DNA of 64,000 nt from Rikenella microfusus (GCA_020722565.1 DYKO01000003.1:124001-188000); one strand, 5' to 3'; counted from the first letter of the stretch, positions 1-9,170 are shown. Translations and numbers: made by a program. Notes: generated from the sequence alone by a model not told the origin.

Positions 1-205
1 TCATCACTGAGCCCTTAATCAGTATGTCAAATTCAAGCAGATTGTTCTGCTTGTTCATATTTACCTTGGCGGTTAGCGAACCCTCTCTAATCTCTCCCTC
101 AGGAAACTCCGCAAAGAAATCGTTTTTTATATCGAATTCAAACGAGTGTTTTCCAAGCTTAAGTCCCTTGTAATCAATGGAATATTTGCTTAATACACTT
201 GCCAC
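1..205 (-). CDS. DUF177 (YceD-like) protein, N-terminal part, cut by window edge
   Basis: Reading the minus strand from a GTG at 205 gives an open frame of 68 codons that runs off the left edge. It begins (M)ASVLSKYSIDYKGLKLGKH and continues with acidic and aromatic residues (FEFD..NDFFAEFPEGEI), then an NLLEFDILIKG stretch, which resembles the start of Bacteroidota DUF177 proteins. In bacteria this family usually sits just before rpmF (ribosomal protein L32) and has been linked to 23S rRNA accumulation; rpmF would lie left of the window, so that context cannot be confirmed. GTG is chosen because an in-frame TGA lies only two codons upstream, and a well-placed promoter precedes it. The family call is from recognition only. 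Confidence 0.72.
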   Translation of the reverse strand, partial: MASVLSKYSIDYKGLKLGKHSFEFDIKNDFFAEFPEGEIREGSLTAKVNMNKQNNLLEFDILIKGSVM

Positions 206-225
206 TTTCCGTCAAAATCAACGTA

Positions 226-255
226 CAAAATTACAAATTTTCAAATCAACCCAAA
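226..255 (-). promoter_or_regulatory. Bacteroidota-type promoter for the DUF177 gene
   Basis: On the minus strand a TTTG (255-252) is followed after 18 bases by TAATTTTG (233-226), matching the Bacteroidota -33 TTTG / -7 TAnnTTTG consensus. The -7 box ends about 20 bases before the GTG start at 205. Confidence 0.6.
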
Positions 256-289
256 AAAAGAGCTAATATTTAACCAAAATTATAGTTGT

Positions 290-2092
290 TTACTTTGCTT
301 TAGCTCGGCGTTTACGCTCGTTTTCATCGAGGTAAATTTTTCGCAACCTAATAGCTTTAGGGGTAATTTCAACGTATTCATCCTCTTGGATATACTCCAA
401 CGCCTCTTCCAGGCTGAATCGGATTGAAGGGGCTAGGAAGATTTTTTCGTCGGAGCCGGAGGCCCGCATATTTGAAAGTTTTTTTGATTTGGTTACGTTA
501 ACCACGATATCGTCGGGGCGGGTGTTTTCACCAACCACCTGGCCGGCATACACGTCGTCGTGCTCATCGATAAAGAAGCGCCCCCTGTCCTGAAGTTTGC
601 CCAGGGCATAGGCATAAGCGGTTCCACTCTCCATGGCTATAAGTGAACCATTGGTGCGGGTTTCAATTTCGCCACGATAGGGTTCAAAAGCCTTAAAGCG
701 ATGCGACATTATGGCTTCGCCCGCGGTGGCAGTGAGAATGATATTCCGAAGCCCAATAATTCCCCTCGAGGGAATTTCGAATTCCAGGTGCACCCGGTCG
801 TGTCGGCGATCCATTGAAAGGAGGGTTCCCTTTCGGCGGGTAACATGTTCAATAGCCTTTCCCGAAACATCTTCGGGCACATCGATGGTCAAAATTTCAA
901 TGGGTTCGTGCTTAACGCCATCAATTTCTTTAATGATAACCTTAGGTTGACCAACCTGTAACTCGTAGCCCTCACGGCGCATGGTTTCAATTAGCACCGA
1001 AAGGTGCAGAACGCCACGACCGTAAACAGTAAAGGCATCGGCCGAATCGGTTTCCTCGACCCTAAGGGCAAGGTTTTTTTCCAGTTCGCGCATAAGGCGA
1101 TCCTTCAGATGACGTGAGGTTACATACTTACCATCGCGTCCAAAAAACGGTGAGTCGTTGATAGTAAAGAGCATGCTCATGGTGGGCTCATCAACAGCAA
1201 TGGAGGGCAGCGCCTCGGGATTCTCGAAATCGGCAACGGTATCGCCAATTTCAAAACCCTCAATTCCCACTAGGGCACAAATATCGCCTGAACGTACTTC
1301 GTCAACCTTCTTACGATCGAGCCCCTCAAAAACCAGCAGCTCCTTTATTCGGGTTTTAGCTACCTGTCCGTTGCGCTTAACCAGCGAAACGTTTTGTCCT
1401 GTCTCAAGTGTACCCCTGTGTAGCTTACCAATGGCAATACGCCCCACATAATTGGAGTAATCGAGCGAGGTAATAAGTAGCTGGGGTGTGCCGTTCAGCT
1501 GTAAAGGGGCAGGTATGTACTCCAAAATGCAATCGAGCAAAGGGGTAATATCGTTTGATGGTTTACGCCAATCGCGGCTCATCCAGCCCTCCTTGGCGCT
1601 ACCATAAATAGTGGGGAACTCCAGCTGTTCCTCGGTGGCGTCAAGGTTAAACATCAACTCATAAACCTGTTCCTGAACCTCCTCGGGGCGGCAGTTGGGT
1701 TTATCTACCTTATTAATAACCAATATGGGCTTAAGCCCTATAGCCAATGCCTTTTGGAGCACAAAACGTGTTTGGGGCATGGTGCCCTCAAAAGCATCTA
1801 CCAGCAGCAGAACGCCATCGGCCATATTCAGCACGCGCTCTACCTCTCCGCCAAAGTCGCTATGGCCAGGTGTGTCGATGATGTTAATTTTGTATCCTTT
1901 ATAGTTAACCGATACGTTTTTTGCCAAAATGGTGATACCACGCTCGCGTTCCAAATCGTTGCTATCAAGGATAAGTTCACCTGGTTTTTCGTGATCCTTG
2001 AATAGCTTGCCCTGAATAATCATTTTGTCCACTAGCGTGGTTTTTCCGTGGTCAACGTGAGCGATAATTGCGATGTTTCTGATTCCCTTCAT
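290..2092 (-). CDS. typA: Ribosome-associated translational GTPase TypA/BipA
   Basis: 600 residues, the usual TypA/BipA length. The N-terminal GTPase domain has G1 AHVDHGKTT (about residues 11-19), a switch I region with RERGITI, G3 [16 protein letters not shown] and G4 [11 protein letters not shown]-like beta-barrel and alpha/beta domains follow, then the TypA-specific C-terminal domain with the [20 protein letters not shown] and SRGIIGLRN segments. The protein binds the ribosome and acts in 50S assembly and stress or cold adaptation. It is transcribed alone: there is a promoter just upstream and an 84-base gap to the DUF177 gene. The ATG at 2092 gives the canonical [16 protein letters not shown] start. 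No oddities seen. Confidence 0.97.
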   Translation of the reverse strand: MKGIRNIAIIAHVDHGKTTLVDKMIIQGKLFKDHEKPGELILDSNDLERERGITILAKNVSVNYKGYKINIIDTPGHSDFGGEVERVLNMADGVLLLVDAFEGTMPQTRFVLQKALAIGLKPILVINKVDKPNCRPEEVQEQVYELMFNLDATEEQLEFPTIYGSAKEGWMSRDWRKPSNDITPLLDCILEYIPAPLQLNGTPQLLITSLDYSNYVGRIAIGKLHRGTLETGQNVSLVKRNGQVAKTRIKELLVFEGLDRKKVDEVRSGDICALVGIEGFEIGDTVADFENPEALPSIAVDEPTMSMLFTINDSPFFGRDGKYVTSRHLKDRLMRELEKNLALRVEETDSADAFTVYGRGVLHLSVLIETMRREGYELQVGQPKVIIKEIDGVKHEPIEILTIDVPEDVSGKAIEHVTRRKGTLLSMDRRHDRVHLEFEIPSRGIIGLRNIILTATAGEAIMSHRFKAFEPYRGEIETRTNGSLIAMESGTAYAYALGKLQDRGRFFIDEHDDVYAGQVVGENTRPDDIVVNVTKSKKLSNMRASGSDEKIFLAPSIRFSLEEALEYIQEDEYVEITPKAIRLRKIYLDENERKRRAKAK

Positions 2093-2114
2093 ATTACCCC
2101 TAGAAATTAGCCTG

Positions 2115-2122
2115 CAAAGTTA
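2115..2122 (-). promoter_or_regulatory. -7 box TAACTTTG upstream of typA
   Basis: The minus strand reads TAACTTTG, a perfect TAnnTTTG -7 element 22 bases before the typA ATG. No clean TTTG is seen at -33; TTTAC is the nearest match. Confidence 0.5.
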
Positions 2123-2215
2123 CAGTTTTACAGTAAAGTAAATGGCATAGTTTGAAATTTTTAGGAAAAATTAATTAAGTTGATGGAAATGGCTACCTGC
2201 TGTTGGTTAATTTTT

Positions 2216-2279
2216 CACCAAACATTAAAACTGAAAGAATACGGTACCCCGTGTATTTTTGGTTTTTCAGTTCTTGGTG
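2216..2279. repeat. Imperfect 64-base inverted repeat
   Basis: Nested complementary arms are visible: CACCAA (2216-2221) with TTGGTG (2274-2279), AACTGAAA (2229-2236) with TTTTCAGTT (2264-2272), and AATACGG with CCGTGTATT around a GTAC centre. There is no T-run, so it is not a standard terminator. It could be a small palindromic element or a structured RNA. Confidence 0.5.
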
Positions 2280-3157
2280 GAATGTGTAGCGGGCTTAATT
2301 TGCTTTTGCTTCAGCGGTGGTTTAACTTCCATAGTCCCATTTGAAGCCTGTTAGGGCAGCCTGAAGATTGTTATAGCAAGATTAAAATTTCCATCGAAAT
2401 GTTTTATTATATTTAGAATGAACTCATTGTTTAGAAAAAAATTGCAAACCAATTTCAAAAAATCACAGGTTAAACAGTTGTGTTTGAACATAAAACTCCG
2501 CCATTACCGTTAAAAGGCATAGGGAATCAGCCCTGCAACTTATGGAAGGGGTTGTTGAAACATGTCGTACAATTGAACTTTATGGAGTAATGGCCAATAA
2601 AACTTATTGATGGATAATAAAACATTTTTACAACCCCACATTGAAATGATGGCATCAAAAGTTAAAAATAAATTTTTTTGATTCATGGATAACTTTTTAC
2701 CGGAAGTGATAAAAGTATAAAAATTAGAAACGCTTAAAAGGAGGCATTTCTCTTGCGAAAAATTATTATCGGTACGGGTACTCCGTTGAGGTTGTGAGAG
2801 TATTTGTTTATTCGTGACAAAATTTACAGGCAGCAATGGGGAGCCTTGCTAAGTGGGGCTGAAAAATTAGCGGTAGTATTTAAGTTCTGTTTGTTTTATG
2901 GTTTAAGTTTAAAATTTTTTTACGCAAAAGGAGGAGGGGTTAGGTTACATAAACATATAAAAGACTGATGAACTTTATTGTGCAGAAAAATACGTAGGGA
3001 ACACTCTGAAGAGAATTTTGTACTTTGATTTACTTTACAAATTTTTTTATCAAGATATAAAAAAAGAGATAGGGGTTTAAGCTACCCCCAGAACCTTCGG
3101 CTAAACATATGTTTGTCAGAGTATAATTTGATAAGGTGCAAGTTCAGATAACCACAC

Positions 3158-4219
3158 TTATTCTCTTTTTGAGTACTGCTGTTCGTAATATTTCTGGTAA
3201 TCGCCCGAAACGACAGCATTAAGCCAGGCTTGGTTGGCAAGATACCAATCCACCGTTTTTTCTAAGCCAATATCAAAGGTTAGAGAAGGCTTCCAGCCCA
3301 GTTCGCTTTGAATTTTTGAAGAGTCAATAGCGTAGCGTAGATCGTGACCGGCCCTGTCCTTAACAAAGGTTATGAGTTTTTCGGATTCCCCCTGTGGCTG
3401 ACTGAGTTTTTTATCCATTATTCGACAAAGCAAACGAATGAGGTCAATATTTTTCCATTCGTTGTTACCGCCAATATTATATGTTGATCCCGGCTTACCT
3501 TTGTGAAAAATTAGGTCGATAGCAGCCGCATGATCCCCAACAAACAGCCAATCGCGAATATTCTCACCCTTACCATATATGGGAATGGGCTTTTTGTTTT
3601 TTATGTTGTTAATGGAAAGCGGGATTAGTTTTTCGGGGAATTGGTTGGGCCCGTAGTTGTTGGAACAGTTGGATATTACCGTAGGAAGGCCGTAGGTATG
3701 ATAGTAGGCTCTGACCAAATGATCAGAAGCTGCTTTTGAAGCGGAGTATGGGCTACGCGGATCGTATGGGGTTTCCTCTGTGAAAAATCCATGAGCACCT
3801 AAACTTCCGTAAACCTCATCAGTTGAAATATGGTAGAAAAGTTTACCCACATAGTTTTCCTTCCAGTACTTTCGGGCAGTATTGAGCAGAACAGTGGTGC
3901 CTACAATATTGGTTCGGATAAAAGCCATTGGGTCGGTTATCGATCTATCCACATGTGATTCGGCGGCCAAATGTATTATTCCATCAATTGGGTATTGCTC
4001 AAAAACATTGTTAACATCAGATTCCGATGCAATATCGCCTTTAATAAATTGGTAGTTGCTTTTTCCATCAATATCGGTTAGGTTTTGCAGGTTGCCGGCA
4101 TAGGTAAGTTTATCAAAATTGATTATCTGGTAATTGGAATACCGGTTTACAAATAATTTAACCACATGCGAGCCAATAAAGCCTGCTCCTCCGGTAATTA
4201 GTAAAACTCTCTGCGCCAT
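3158..4219 (-). CDS. rfbB: dTDP-glucose 4,6-dehydratase
   Basis: 353 residues, typical of RfbB/RmlB. It is an extended SDR enzyme that converts dTDP-D-glucose to dTDP-4-dehydro-6-deoxy-D-glucose, the second step to dTDP-L-rhamnose and related deoxysugars. Visible are the NAD-binding GGAGFIGSH (residues 10-18), the LAAESHVDRSI segment, the STDEVYG motif carrying the catalytic Asp-Glu pair, the YSASKAASD YxxxK motif, and NWLFVGDH-type substrate-binding residues (RDWLFVGDHAAA). It stands alone here: rfbA, rfbC and rfbD are not in the window. ATG at 4219. Confidence 0.95.
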   Translation of the reverse strand: MAQRVLLITGGAGFIGSHVVKLFVNRYSNYQIINFDKLTYAGNLQNLTDIDGKSNYQFIKGDIASESDVNNVFEQYPIDGIIHLAAESHVDRSITDPMAFIRTNIVGTTVLLNTARKYWKENYVGKLFYHISTDEVYGSLGAHGFFTEETPYDPRSPYSASKAASDHLVRAYYHTYGLPTVISNCSNNYGPNQFPEKLIPLSINNIKNKKPIPIYGKGENIRDWLFVGDHAAAIDLIFHKGKPGSTYNIGGNNEWKNIDLIRLLCRIMDKKLSQPQGESEKLITFVKDRAGHDLRYAIDSSKIQSELGWKPSLTFDIGLEKTVDWYLANQAWLNAVVSGDYQKYYEQQYSKRE

Positions 4220-4281
4220 GTGTTTTTATGTAAAAGGTTAAAGGATAATTTTGGTAAAGAAAATAAAATTTTACGAATTTT

Positions 4282-4313
4282 TTTGTGTCAACCAAAAAAA
4301 TCAGCTAAATTTG
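4282..4313 (+). promoter_or_regulatory. Promoter of the tRNA-Lys gene
   Basis: TTTG (4282-4285), 20 bases, then TAAATTTG (4306-4313). This is a full match to the Bacteroidota consensus, 16 bases before the mature tRNA 5' end. Confidence 0.7.
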
Positions 4314-4329
4314 CAGCCACAAAAATAAA

Positions 4330-4402
4330 CGGTTCGTAGCTCAGCTGGTAGAGCACGTGACTCTTAATCATGGGGTCGTGGGTTCGATCCCCACCGAACC
4401 GA
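4330..4402 (+). tRNA. tRNA-Lys (anticodon CTT)
   Basis: The cloverleaf folds by eye. Acceptor CGGTTCG pairs with CGAACCG, followed by discriminator A at 4402. The D-arm is GCTC..GAGC. The anticodon stem CGTGA/TCATG encloses loop CTCTTAA with anticodon CTT. The T-arm is GTGGG-TTCGATC-CCCAC. The 3' CCA is not encoded. A promoter lies upstream and a terminator directly downstream, so it is a single-gene unit. Confidence 0.95.
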
Positions 4403-4407
4403 CTAAA

Positions 4408-4430
4408 GCCACCTTCAGGGTGGTTTTTTT
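4408..4430 (+). terminator. Rho-independent terminator after tRNA-Lys
   Basis: CCACC, a short TTCAG loop, GGTGG, then a run of seven T, starting 6 bases after the tRNA 3' end. Confidence 0.8.
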
Positions 4431-4550
4431 GTTTTATACCCACATTGAATTGAACAATTTGTTTTATATTTGATGATACCCATAACCTGGTACTAATTTT
4501 GGCTTTCTAATAAATAGAAATAGAAATTTTGTTGACTAAATTGAATAGTC

Positions 4551-5213
4551 ATGCCTGCAATATCAACAGCCACCCTTAGTTTTTTGCACGATCTTGCCCT
4601 AAACAATAATCGCGATTGGTTTCAGAGTAACCGTGATCGATTCAACAAAGCGGCAGCCAATTTCGAAACATTTGTGTTTAGTTTAATTGCTGGCATCAGC
4701 GAATTCGACAAGGGACTGGGAGCAGTTGACCCGCGTGAGTGCATATTTAGAATTTATCGTGATGTCAGGTTTTCGACAAATAAGCTACCCTATAAGGAAA
4801 ACTTTGGAGCGTACATTGCTCCCAGCGGGCGAAAAAGTTCAATGAGCGGATACTATATTCACATTCAGCCCGGAGTTTCGTTTGCTTCTGGTGGGCTATA
4901 CATGGCTCCCGCACCAGTGATGAAAGCGGTAAGACAGGCCATGGTTGATAGCCGCAATGAGTTTTTGGATATTGTCAACAATACAAAATTTGTTTCATTG
5001 CTAACCTTTGATGGTGTTGAGCAAACAAAAAGGGTCCCTTTGGATTTTCCTGCCGATGAAACGCTTAGCCCCTATCTTCGCCTTAAGCACATAACCCCTT
5101 CGCATTATATTAGCGACAGAGATATACTTAAATCCAACTTTGAATCACAGGTTTTGGAGGTATTTCGAGCCATGTATCCGTTAATAAGTTTTATTAATCA
5201 AGCAATTATCTAA
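4551..5213 (+). CDS. DUF2461 family protein
   Basis: 220 residues, the usual length of the DUF2461 (TIGR02453) family, which has no established function. Family hallmarks are the N-terminal TLSFLHDLALNNNRDWFQSN segment, the ECIFRIYRDVRFSTNKLPYK core with its RxxRDxRFSxxKxPYK pattern, and the ISGYYIHIQPG-like strand (seen here as MSGYYIHIQPGVSFASGG). There is no signal peptide, so it is probably cytoplasmic. It is the first gene of a plus-strand run that continues with RlpA 22 bases later. ATG at 4551. Confidence 0.88.
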   Translation: MPAISTATLSFLHDLALNNNRDWFQSNRDRFNKAAANFETFVFSLIAGISEFDKGLGAVDPRECIFRIYRDVRFSTNKLPYKENFGAYIAPSGRKSSMSGYYIHIQPGVSFASGGLYMAPAPVMKAVRQAMVDSRNEFLDIVNNTKFVSLLTFDGVEQTKRVPLDFPADETLSPYLRLKHITPSHYISDRDILKSNFESQVLEVFRAMYPLISFINQAII

Positions 5214-5235
5214 TAATTAAATTCATTTAAGTAAA

Positions 5236-6018
5236 ATGATCAACACAAAATCATTTTTGATATTGATATTTTTATGTGTTTCATATCCTGCATTCAGTCA
5301 GGTGGGATTTGTTCAGGAAGGGAATGCCTCGTACTATGCCGATAGCTTTGAGGGAAGGTTAACCGCTTCGGGTGAGCGCTATAACCATTTAAAGGCTACT
5401 TGTGCTCATGTTTCAATCCCCTTTGGAGCTCTTGTTAAGATTACTAATCTCGAAAATAATCAAACCGCCATAGCGCGGGTAAACGATAGAGGCCCTTTTG
5501 TTCCCGGCAGGATAATTGATGTGTCGATGGCAGTTGCTAAGCGATTGGGAATGATTGAAAAAGGGATTGCCCGCGTTCAGATTGAGGTGGTGGACAATAT
5601 GGGAAATATACCACAGGATAACCCTGAGGTTTCAAAATTAAAATCGAAACCACAAGAGCAGGAGGCTGTTACAAATCAGCAAACAACGGAAAAACCTCAG
5701 GTTGTGAAACCCAGCCAAAACCCCAAATCAGAAGGCAATAATCCAGAAAAAATATTACAAGTTGATGTTGAAGCTCGAAAGGGTAATGGTTTCTTTGTGC
5801 AACTTGGAAGTTTTAAGGATCAGGCCAATGTTCTTAACCTTGTGGCCGATGCCCAAAAACAAACCGGAGAAAAGATATTCGTTCAGACCGTTGTGGTTAA
5901 TAACGAGAAAATTTTTAAGGTGATGCTGGGTGAATATAGATCGAGAGCTGAAGCCGAAAGGGTTCGTGAAAGAACGCTTAAAAAATATCCCGGGTGCTTT
6001 ATTATCGAAATTAAGTAG
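5236..6018 (+). CDS. rlpA: RlpA-like septal lytic transglycosylase with SPOR domain
   Basis: 260 residues, exported. The signal peptide (residues 1-21) ends PAFS before Gln22. Residues about 27-115 form the double-psi beta-barrel of RlpA: GNASYYADSFEGRLTASGER, an ATCAHVSIPFGALV strand and the RVNDRGPF motif with the Asp expected to act in cleavage of glycan strands. A Pro/Gln/Lys-rich linker (about 120-180) leads to a C-terminal SPOR domain (about 185-260, FFVQLGSFKDQANV..) that would bind denuded peptidoglycan at the division septum. It is not an obvious lipoprotein, unlike E. coli RlpA. It follows DUF2461 by 22 bases. Confidence 0.9.
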   Translation: MINTKSFLILIFLCVSYPAFSQVGFVQEGNASYYADSFEGRLTASGERYNHLKATCAHVSIPFGALVKITNLENNQTAIARVNDRGPFVPGRIIDVSMAVAKRLGMIEKGIARVQIEVVDNMGNIPQDNPEVSKLKSKPQEQEAVTNQQTTEKPQVVKPSQNPKSEGNNPEKILQVDVEARKGNGFFVQLGSFKDQANVLNLVADAQKQTGEKIFVQTVVVNNEKIFKVMLGEYRSRAEAERVRERTLKKYPGCFIIEIK

Positions 6019-6072
6019 AATTATTAAAAAATTAATCATATATTGAAGCGTTTAACTAAACCTAAATAGTTT

Positions 6073-6513
6073 ATGAGAAAGTTTGTTTTACTGCCTTTTG
6101 CCATGCTTATTGGAATGCTGGTTTTGGGGCAAAACCAGGATAAAGTTTTGGGGACCTGGCTAACTCAGTATGGTGATTCGAAAGTAACCATTAAGAAGGA
6201 TACAAAGGGAAGATTTTATGGTGAAATTTCTTGGCTTAAGGAGCCCAATAAGAATGGAAAACCCAAGGTGGATGATAAGAATCCCGACCCAAAGCTACAA
6301 AACCGTCACATTATGGGGCTTCGTATGCTCGATGGTTTTGTTTACAAGGACAATCAATGGGTTGAAGGAACCATATATAATCCCAAAGAGGGAAAAACCT
6401 ATAAGTGTTACATGTGGTTTGAAAACGGAAATGCCAATGCGCTACATGTTAAGGGATTTATTGGGTTTTCGTTTATAGGCAAGGAAGTGGTTTGGACACG
6501 TAGCAATCTCTAA
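6073..6513 (+). CDS. DUF2147 secreted protein
   Basis: 146 residues. The signal peptide (1-19, ending LVLG) precedes Gln20. The mature part matches DUF2147: DKVLGTWLTQYGDSKVTI at the start, then KNPDPKLQNRHIMGLRML, WVEGTIYNPKEGKTYKC and a closing GFIGFSFIGKEVVWTR. The family is a small lipocalin-like beta-barrel of unknown ligand, common in Bacteroidota envelopes. The stop codon at 6511-6513 is followed in the same frame by the open, start-less N-terminus of ComF. Confidence 0.88.
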   Translation: MRKFVLLPFAMLIGMLVLGQNQDKVLGTWLTQYGDSKVTIKKDTKGRFYGEISWLKEPNKNGKPKVDDKNPDPKLQNRHIMGLRMLDGFVYKDNQWVEGTIYNPKEGKTYKCYMWFENGNANALHVKGFIGFSFIGKEVVWTRSNL

Positions 6514-6609
6514 AAAGGTGGGGTAAAGCGGGTACTCAACGATTTTGTAAACCTTTTTTATCCAAACATTTGTGCGGTTTGCCACGACGGGTTAGCTCGT
6601 TCGGAGGAG

Positions 6610-7218
6610 GTGCTGTGCTCCTCTTGCCTTTATCATATTCCTCAAACCCGCTTTTGGTTTTGGCCCAATAACCCGGTTTCGCAAACATTTTGGGGGCGTG
6701 TCAATATTGAAAATGCCAGTGCCTTCTTTTTCTTTCGCAAGGGTAGCCCATACCGAAAATTGCTTCATATGCTAAAGTATAAGGGTCGCAATGATATTGG
6801 CTATTTTCTTGGAAAGCAGTTCGGATTGCAACTTGCTAAATCGGAATTGTATAAACCTCTTACCGCAATTATTCCCGTCCCGTTGCATCCCAAAAGGATG
6901 CAGGAACGCGGATATAATCAGGCAGAGGTAATTGCCCGAGGAATTTCAGAGGCAATGGGGCTTCCTGTTGTTCCCGATGTGTTGCTCCGCAATGTTTACA
7001 CCCAAACCCAAACACGTAAAACCCGCTTGGAGCGTATGAGTAACCTATCGGGTGCGTTTATTTTGAACAACCCCGAAAAGATAAAGGGAGAGCATATACT
7101 TTTGGTTGACGATGTTGTGACAACCGGTGCTACTCTTGAAACCTGTGCCCAAACCTTATTAAGTTCGATTGATTTGAAAATCAGCGTGGGAACGCTTGCC
7201 TATGCTTCAAATACGTAG
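6610..7218 (+). CDS. comF: ComF family phosphoribosyltransferase-like protein (true start unclear)
   Basis: 202 residues from a GTG at 6610. The C-terminal half is a type I phosphoribosyltransferase fold with the PRPP motif ILLVDDVVTTGATL, preceded by IPVPLHPKRMQERGYNQAE and the TRKTRLERMSNLSGAF segment typical of ComF. Family members act in DNA uptake or recombination-linked processes; the reaction is unknown. The frame stays open upstream to the DUF2147 stop and encodes DFVNLFYPNICAVC (6541-6582), which looks like the conserved ComF N-terminus and supplies the first CxxC of its zinc ribbon (CAVC..CSSC). That stretch has no ATG, GTG or TTG in frame. Either a rare start (ATT at 6568 or GTA at 6523) is used, or there is a sequence error or mutation. 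Confidence 0.85.
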   Translation: MLCSSCLYHIPQTRFWFWPNNPVSQTFWGRVNIENASAFFFFRKGSPYRKLLHMLKYKGRNDIGYFLGKQFGLQLAKSELYKPLTAIIPVPLHPKRMQERGYNQAEVIARGISEAMGLPVVPDVLLRNVYTQTQTRKTRLERMSNLSGAFILNNPEKIKGEHILLVDDVVTTGATLETCAQTLLSSIDLKISVGTLAYASNT

Positions 7219-7523
7219 TTTTAGATAGAGAAATATTAGTATTTTCTACAAGGGTTACACGGTCAGGCAAAACCATATGATGTGTGAAGGGTAAGTATTT
7301 TTTCCCTAACGAAGAGGTCAATAAACCAAAATTTGTTCGACCAACATACATCCTTCAATAAAAAACTCTCCGTAAAAAAAATTAGAGTTTTAACACGTGA
7401 GAATGGCATTAATTTACACAAATTGGGACAAGTTTTTTCCATTTATAAGTCGTTTTATTCTAAAAAAGCGGTGCTTTTTTTTCGTATGATCTTTTTTTTA
7501 CCTTTGCTCAATAAACTTCAAAC
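7219..7523. other. Intergenic region, no gene seen
   Basis: AT-rich. The 64-codon frame at 7333-7527 has no recognisable features. The only signal is the -7 box at 7499-7506. Confidence 0.6.
7499..7506 (+). promoter_or_regulatory. -7 box TACCTTTG upstream of the YhbP-like gene
   Basis: TAnnTTTG match 18 bases before the ATG at 7524. The -33 region is T-rich without a clear TTTG. Confidence 0.45.
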
Positions 7524-7970
7524 ATGACCCCAAAACCCGATAGTCGAATTGTAGAATTTATTCATGAGCACCATGTGCTTACCCTTGCTACAAGTTTTAA
7601 TGAAGAGCCCTGGTGCGCTAATTGTTTTTATGTATATCTGGAAGATGAGAACGGCTTGGTGTTCACCTCCGATTTCGACACCAAACATATTCAACAGGCA
7701 AGTCATAACATTTACGTTGCCGGAAGCATAGTTCTTGAAACCAGCATTATTGGGAAGATACAGGGGATACAATTTCAGGGTATTATCAGTCAACCGCAAG
7801 ACGAACTTCATGAAAAGGCAAAAAAGGCTTATCTAAAAAGGTTTCCCATTGCCATGCTCATGGATACTCACCTTTGGGTGGTGGATCTAACCTATATAAA
7901 AATGACCGATAACCGGTTAGGGTTTGGGAAAAAGTTGATTTGGTCAAAGGACCTTACTTTTCAGAAATAA
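7524..7970 (+). CDS. YhbP-like (UPF0306) pyridoxamine-phosphate-oxidase-fold protein
   Basis: 148 residues, a split-barrel FMN-binding-like fold. Several stretches parallel E. coli YhbP: EEPWCANCFYVY (YhbP has a LWCANAFYL-type segment), the GIQFQGII strand, AKKAYLKRFPIA, and especially the C-terminal MTDNRLGFGKKLIW. The function of the family is not established; related folds bind flavin nucleotides. It is 9 bases upstream of the SDR gene, so the two are probably cotranscribed. ATG at 7524, with the -7 box 18 bases before it. Confidence 0.82.
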   Translation: MTPKPDSRIVEFIHEHHVLTLATSFNEEPWCANCFYVYLEDENGLVFTSDFDTKHIQQASHNIYVAGSIVLETSIIGKIQGIQFQGIISQPQDELHEKAKKAYLKRFPIAMLMDTHLWVVDLTYIKMTDNRLGFGKKLIWSKDLTFQK

Positions 7971-7979
7971 TTATCGGGT

Positions 7980-8966
7980 ATGATTTTGGTAACTGGAGCA
8001 ACAGGGCTGGTGGGGTCGCATTTGCTATATGAACTCTGCTCCCGTGGTATGCGGGTAAGAGCAACCCGTAGATTGGGTTCCAACCTTAAATTTGTTTCAT
8101 GGGTGTTTTCACAATACTCCGATGAACCCGAAAATCTTTTAAATCAGATTGAATGGGTTGATGCTGAAGTTTTAGATTACCCATCATTAGGGGAGGTCAT
8201 AAAGGGTATCGACATAGTTTTTCATACTGCAGCAACGGTTTCATTCAGCCCATCGCAAAAACGTATTATTCTTCAAACCAATGTTCTGGGTACCGCTAAT
8301 GTGGTTGATGCCTGCTTGCAAAATAGAGTCAAAACCCTATGCCATGTCAGCTCCATTGCTGCTCTTGGCGAAAAAAACGAAAATGGTTTTGTTGATGAAA
8401 CTTGCAAATGGCAAAAAAGCAAGGGTCAAAGTGTTTATGCCCGAAGCAAGTTCATGGGCGAAAATGAGGTTTGGCGGGGATTTGAGAATGGTTTAAGGGT
8501 TATTATCGTAAATCCGTCCGTAATATTGGGGCCGGGTAGATGGAATTCAGGTAGTGGGCAGCTTTTTAGTGCTGTGGCCAAGGGCCTGCCTTTTTATACC
8601 AAAGGAATAACCGGTTATGTTGACGTACGTGATGTGGCAAAAGCTATGGTTTTCCTTACCTTTGATGCACAGGTAAATGGCGAGCGCTTTATTTTAAATT
8701 CCGAAAACCTCAGCTTTTATAAATTGTTCAGTGCAATAGCTACCGCTGTTGGAAAAAGAAAACCCTTTATCCGAATTCCTGAAGTACTAATAAATATTCT
8801 ATTCCCGCTAATTTTTATAGCTACCTTAGGTAGAATATCAAAAAACAATTTGAAATCGGCATTTACAAAAACTTATTATTCATCCGATAAAATAAAAGCA
8901 CTGGGATTTTCCTTTACCCCTATTACTCAAACAATTGAATTAATGGCAAAAGCTTTTAGGGACTAA
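7980..8966 (+). CDS. NAD(P)-dependent epimerase/dehydratase (extended SDR)
   Basis: 328 residues. The N-terminal Rossmann motif TGATGLVGSH (residues 5-14), the HVSSIAALG strand with candidate Ser124/125 and the YARSK motif (Tyr153, Lys157) give the complete SDR active site. FHTAATVSF and the NPSVILGPG segment resemble dihydroflavonol-4-reductase or 3-beta-hydroxysteroid dehydrogenase-like members, which reduce or epimerise sugar or other carbonyl substrates. The substrate cannot be predicted. It begins 9 bases after the YhbP-like gene and is the last gene before a non-coding, repeat-containing gap. Confidence 0.88.
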   Translation: MILVTGATGLVGSHLLYELCSRGMRVRATRRLGSNLKFVSWVFSQYSDEPENLLNQIEWVDAEVLDYPSLGEVIKGIDIVFHTAATVSFSPSQKRIILQTNVLGTANVVDACLQNRVKTLCHVSSIAALGEKNENGFVDETCKWQKSKGQSVYARSKFMGENEVWRGFENGLRVIIVNPSVILGPGRWNSGSGQLFSAVAKGLPFYTKGITGYVDVRDVAKAMVFLTFDAQVNGERFILNSENLSFYKLFSAIATAVGKRKPFIRIPEVLINILFPLIFIATLGRISKNNLKSAFTKTYYSSDKIKALGFSFTPITQTIELMAKAFRD

Positions 8967-9170
8967 TTTTTTCATTTTGATTTTTTAAATAGCTAAAACT
9001 ATTTCAGTTAGCGGCATGAATAGTTTTAATTTTTTGGTTAATTAAAAACATTGTTTCCCAAAGAAAAATACAAAACGGCAATGTTTTGTGAAATAGCAGC
9101 AGAATAACTGCTTTTTTTAAGTGCATGGGATTGTTTTTCGTAAGTTAAACAAAGAATCCGGATTTCAACT

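Larger units (their letters stand above)
2093..3157. other. 1.06 kb region without a convincing gene
   Basis: This AT-rich stretch lies between the typA start and the rfbB stop. It holds the typA -7 box and an imperfect hairpin at 2216-2279. A 98-codon minus-strand frame (2540-2836) has no family resemblance, low-complexity composition and no promoter, so I treat it as chance. Nothing else was recognised. Confidence 0.6.

Noticed and set aside
2540-2836. 98-codon minus-strand frame
   Set aside because: Composition follows the AT-rich background, no family resemblance, no promoter; most likely chance.
4330-4402. tRNA-Lys as an integration site
   Set aside because: No second copy of the tRNA 3' end and no integrase gene was found in the window.
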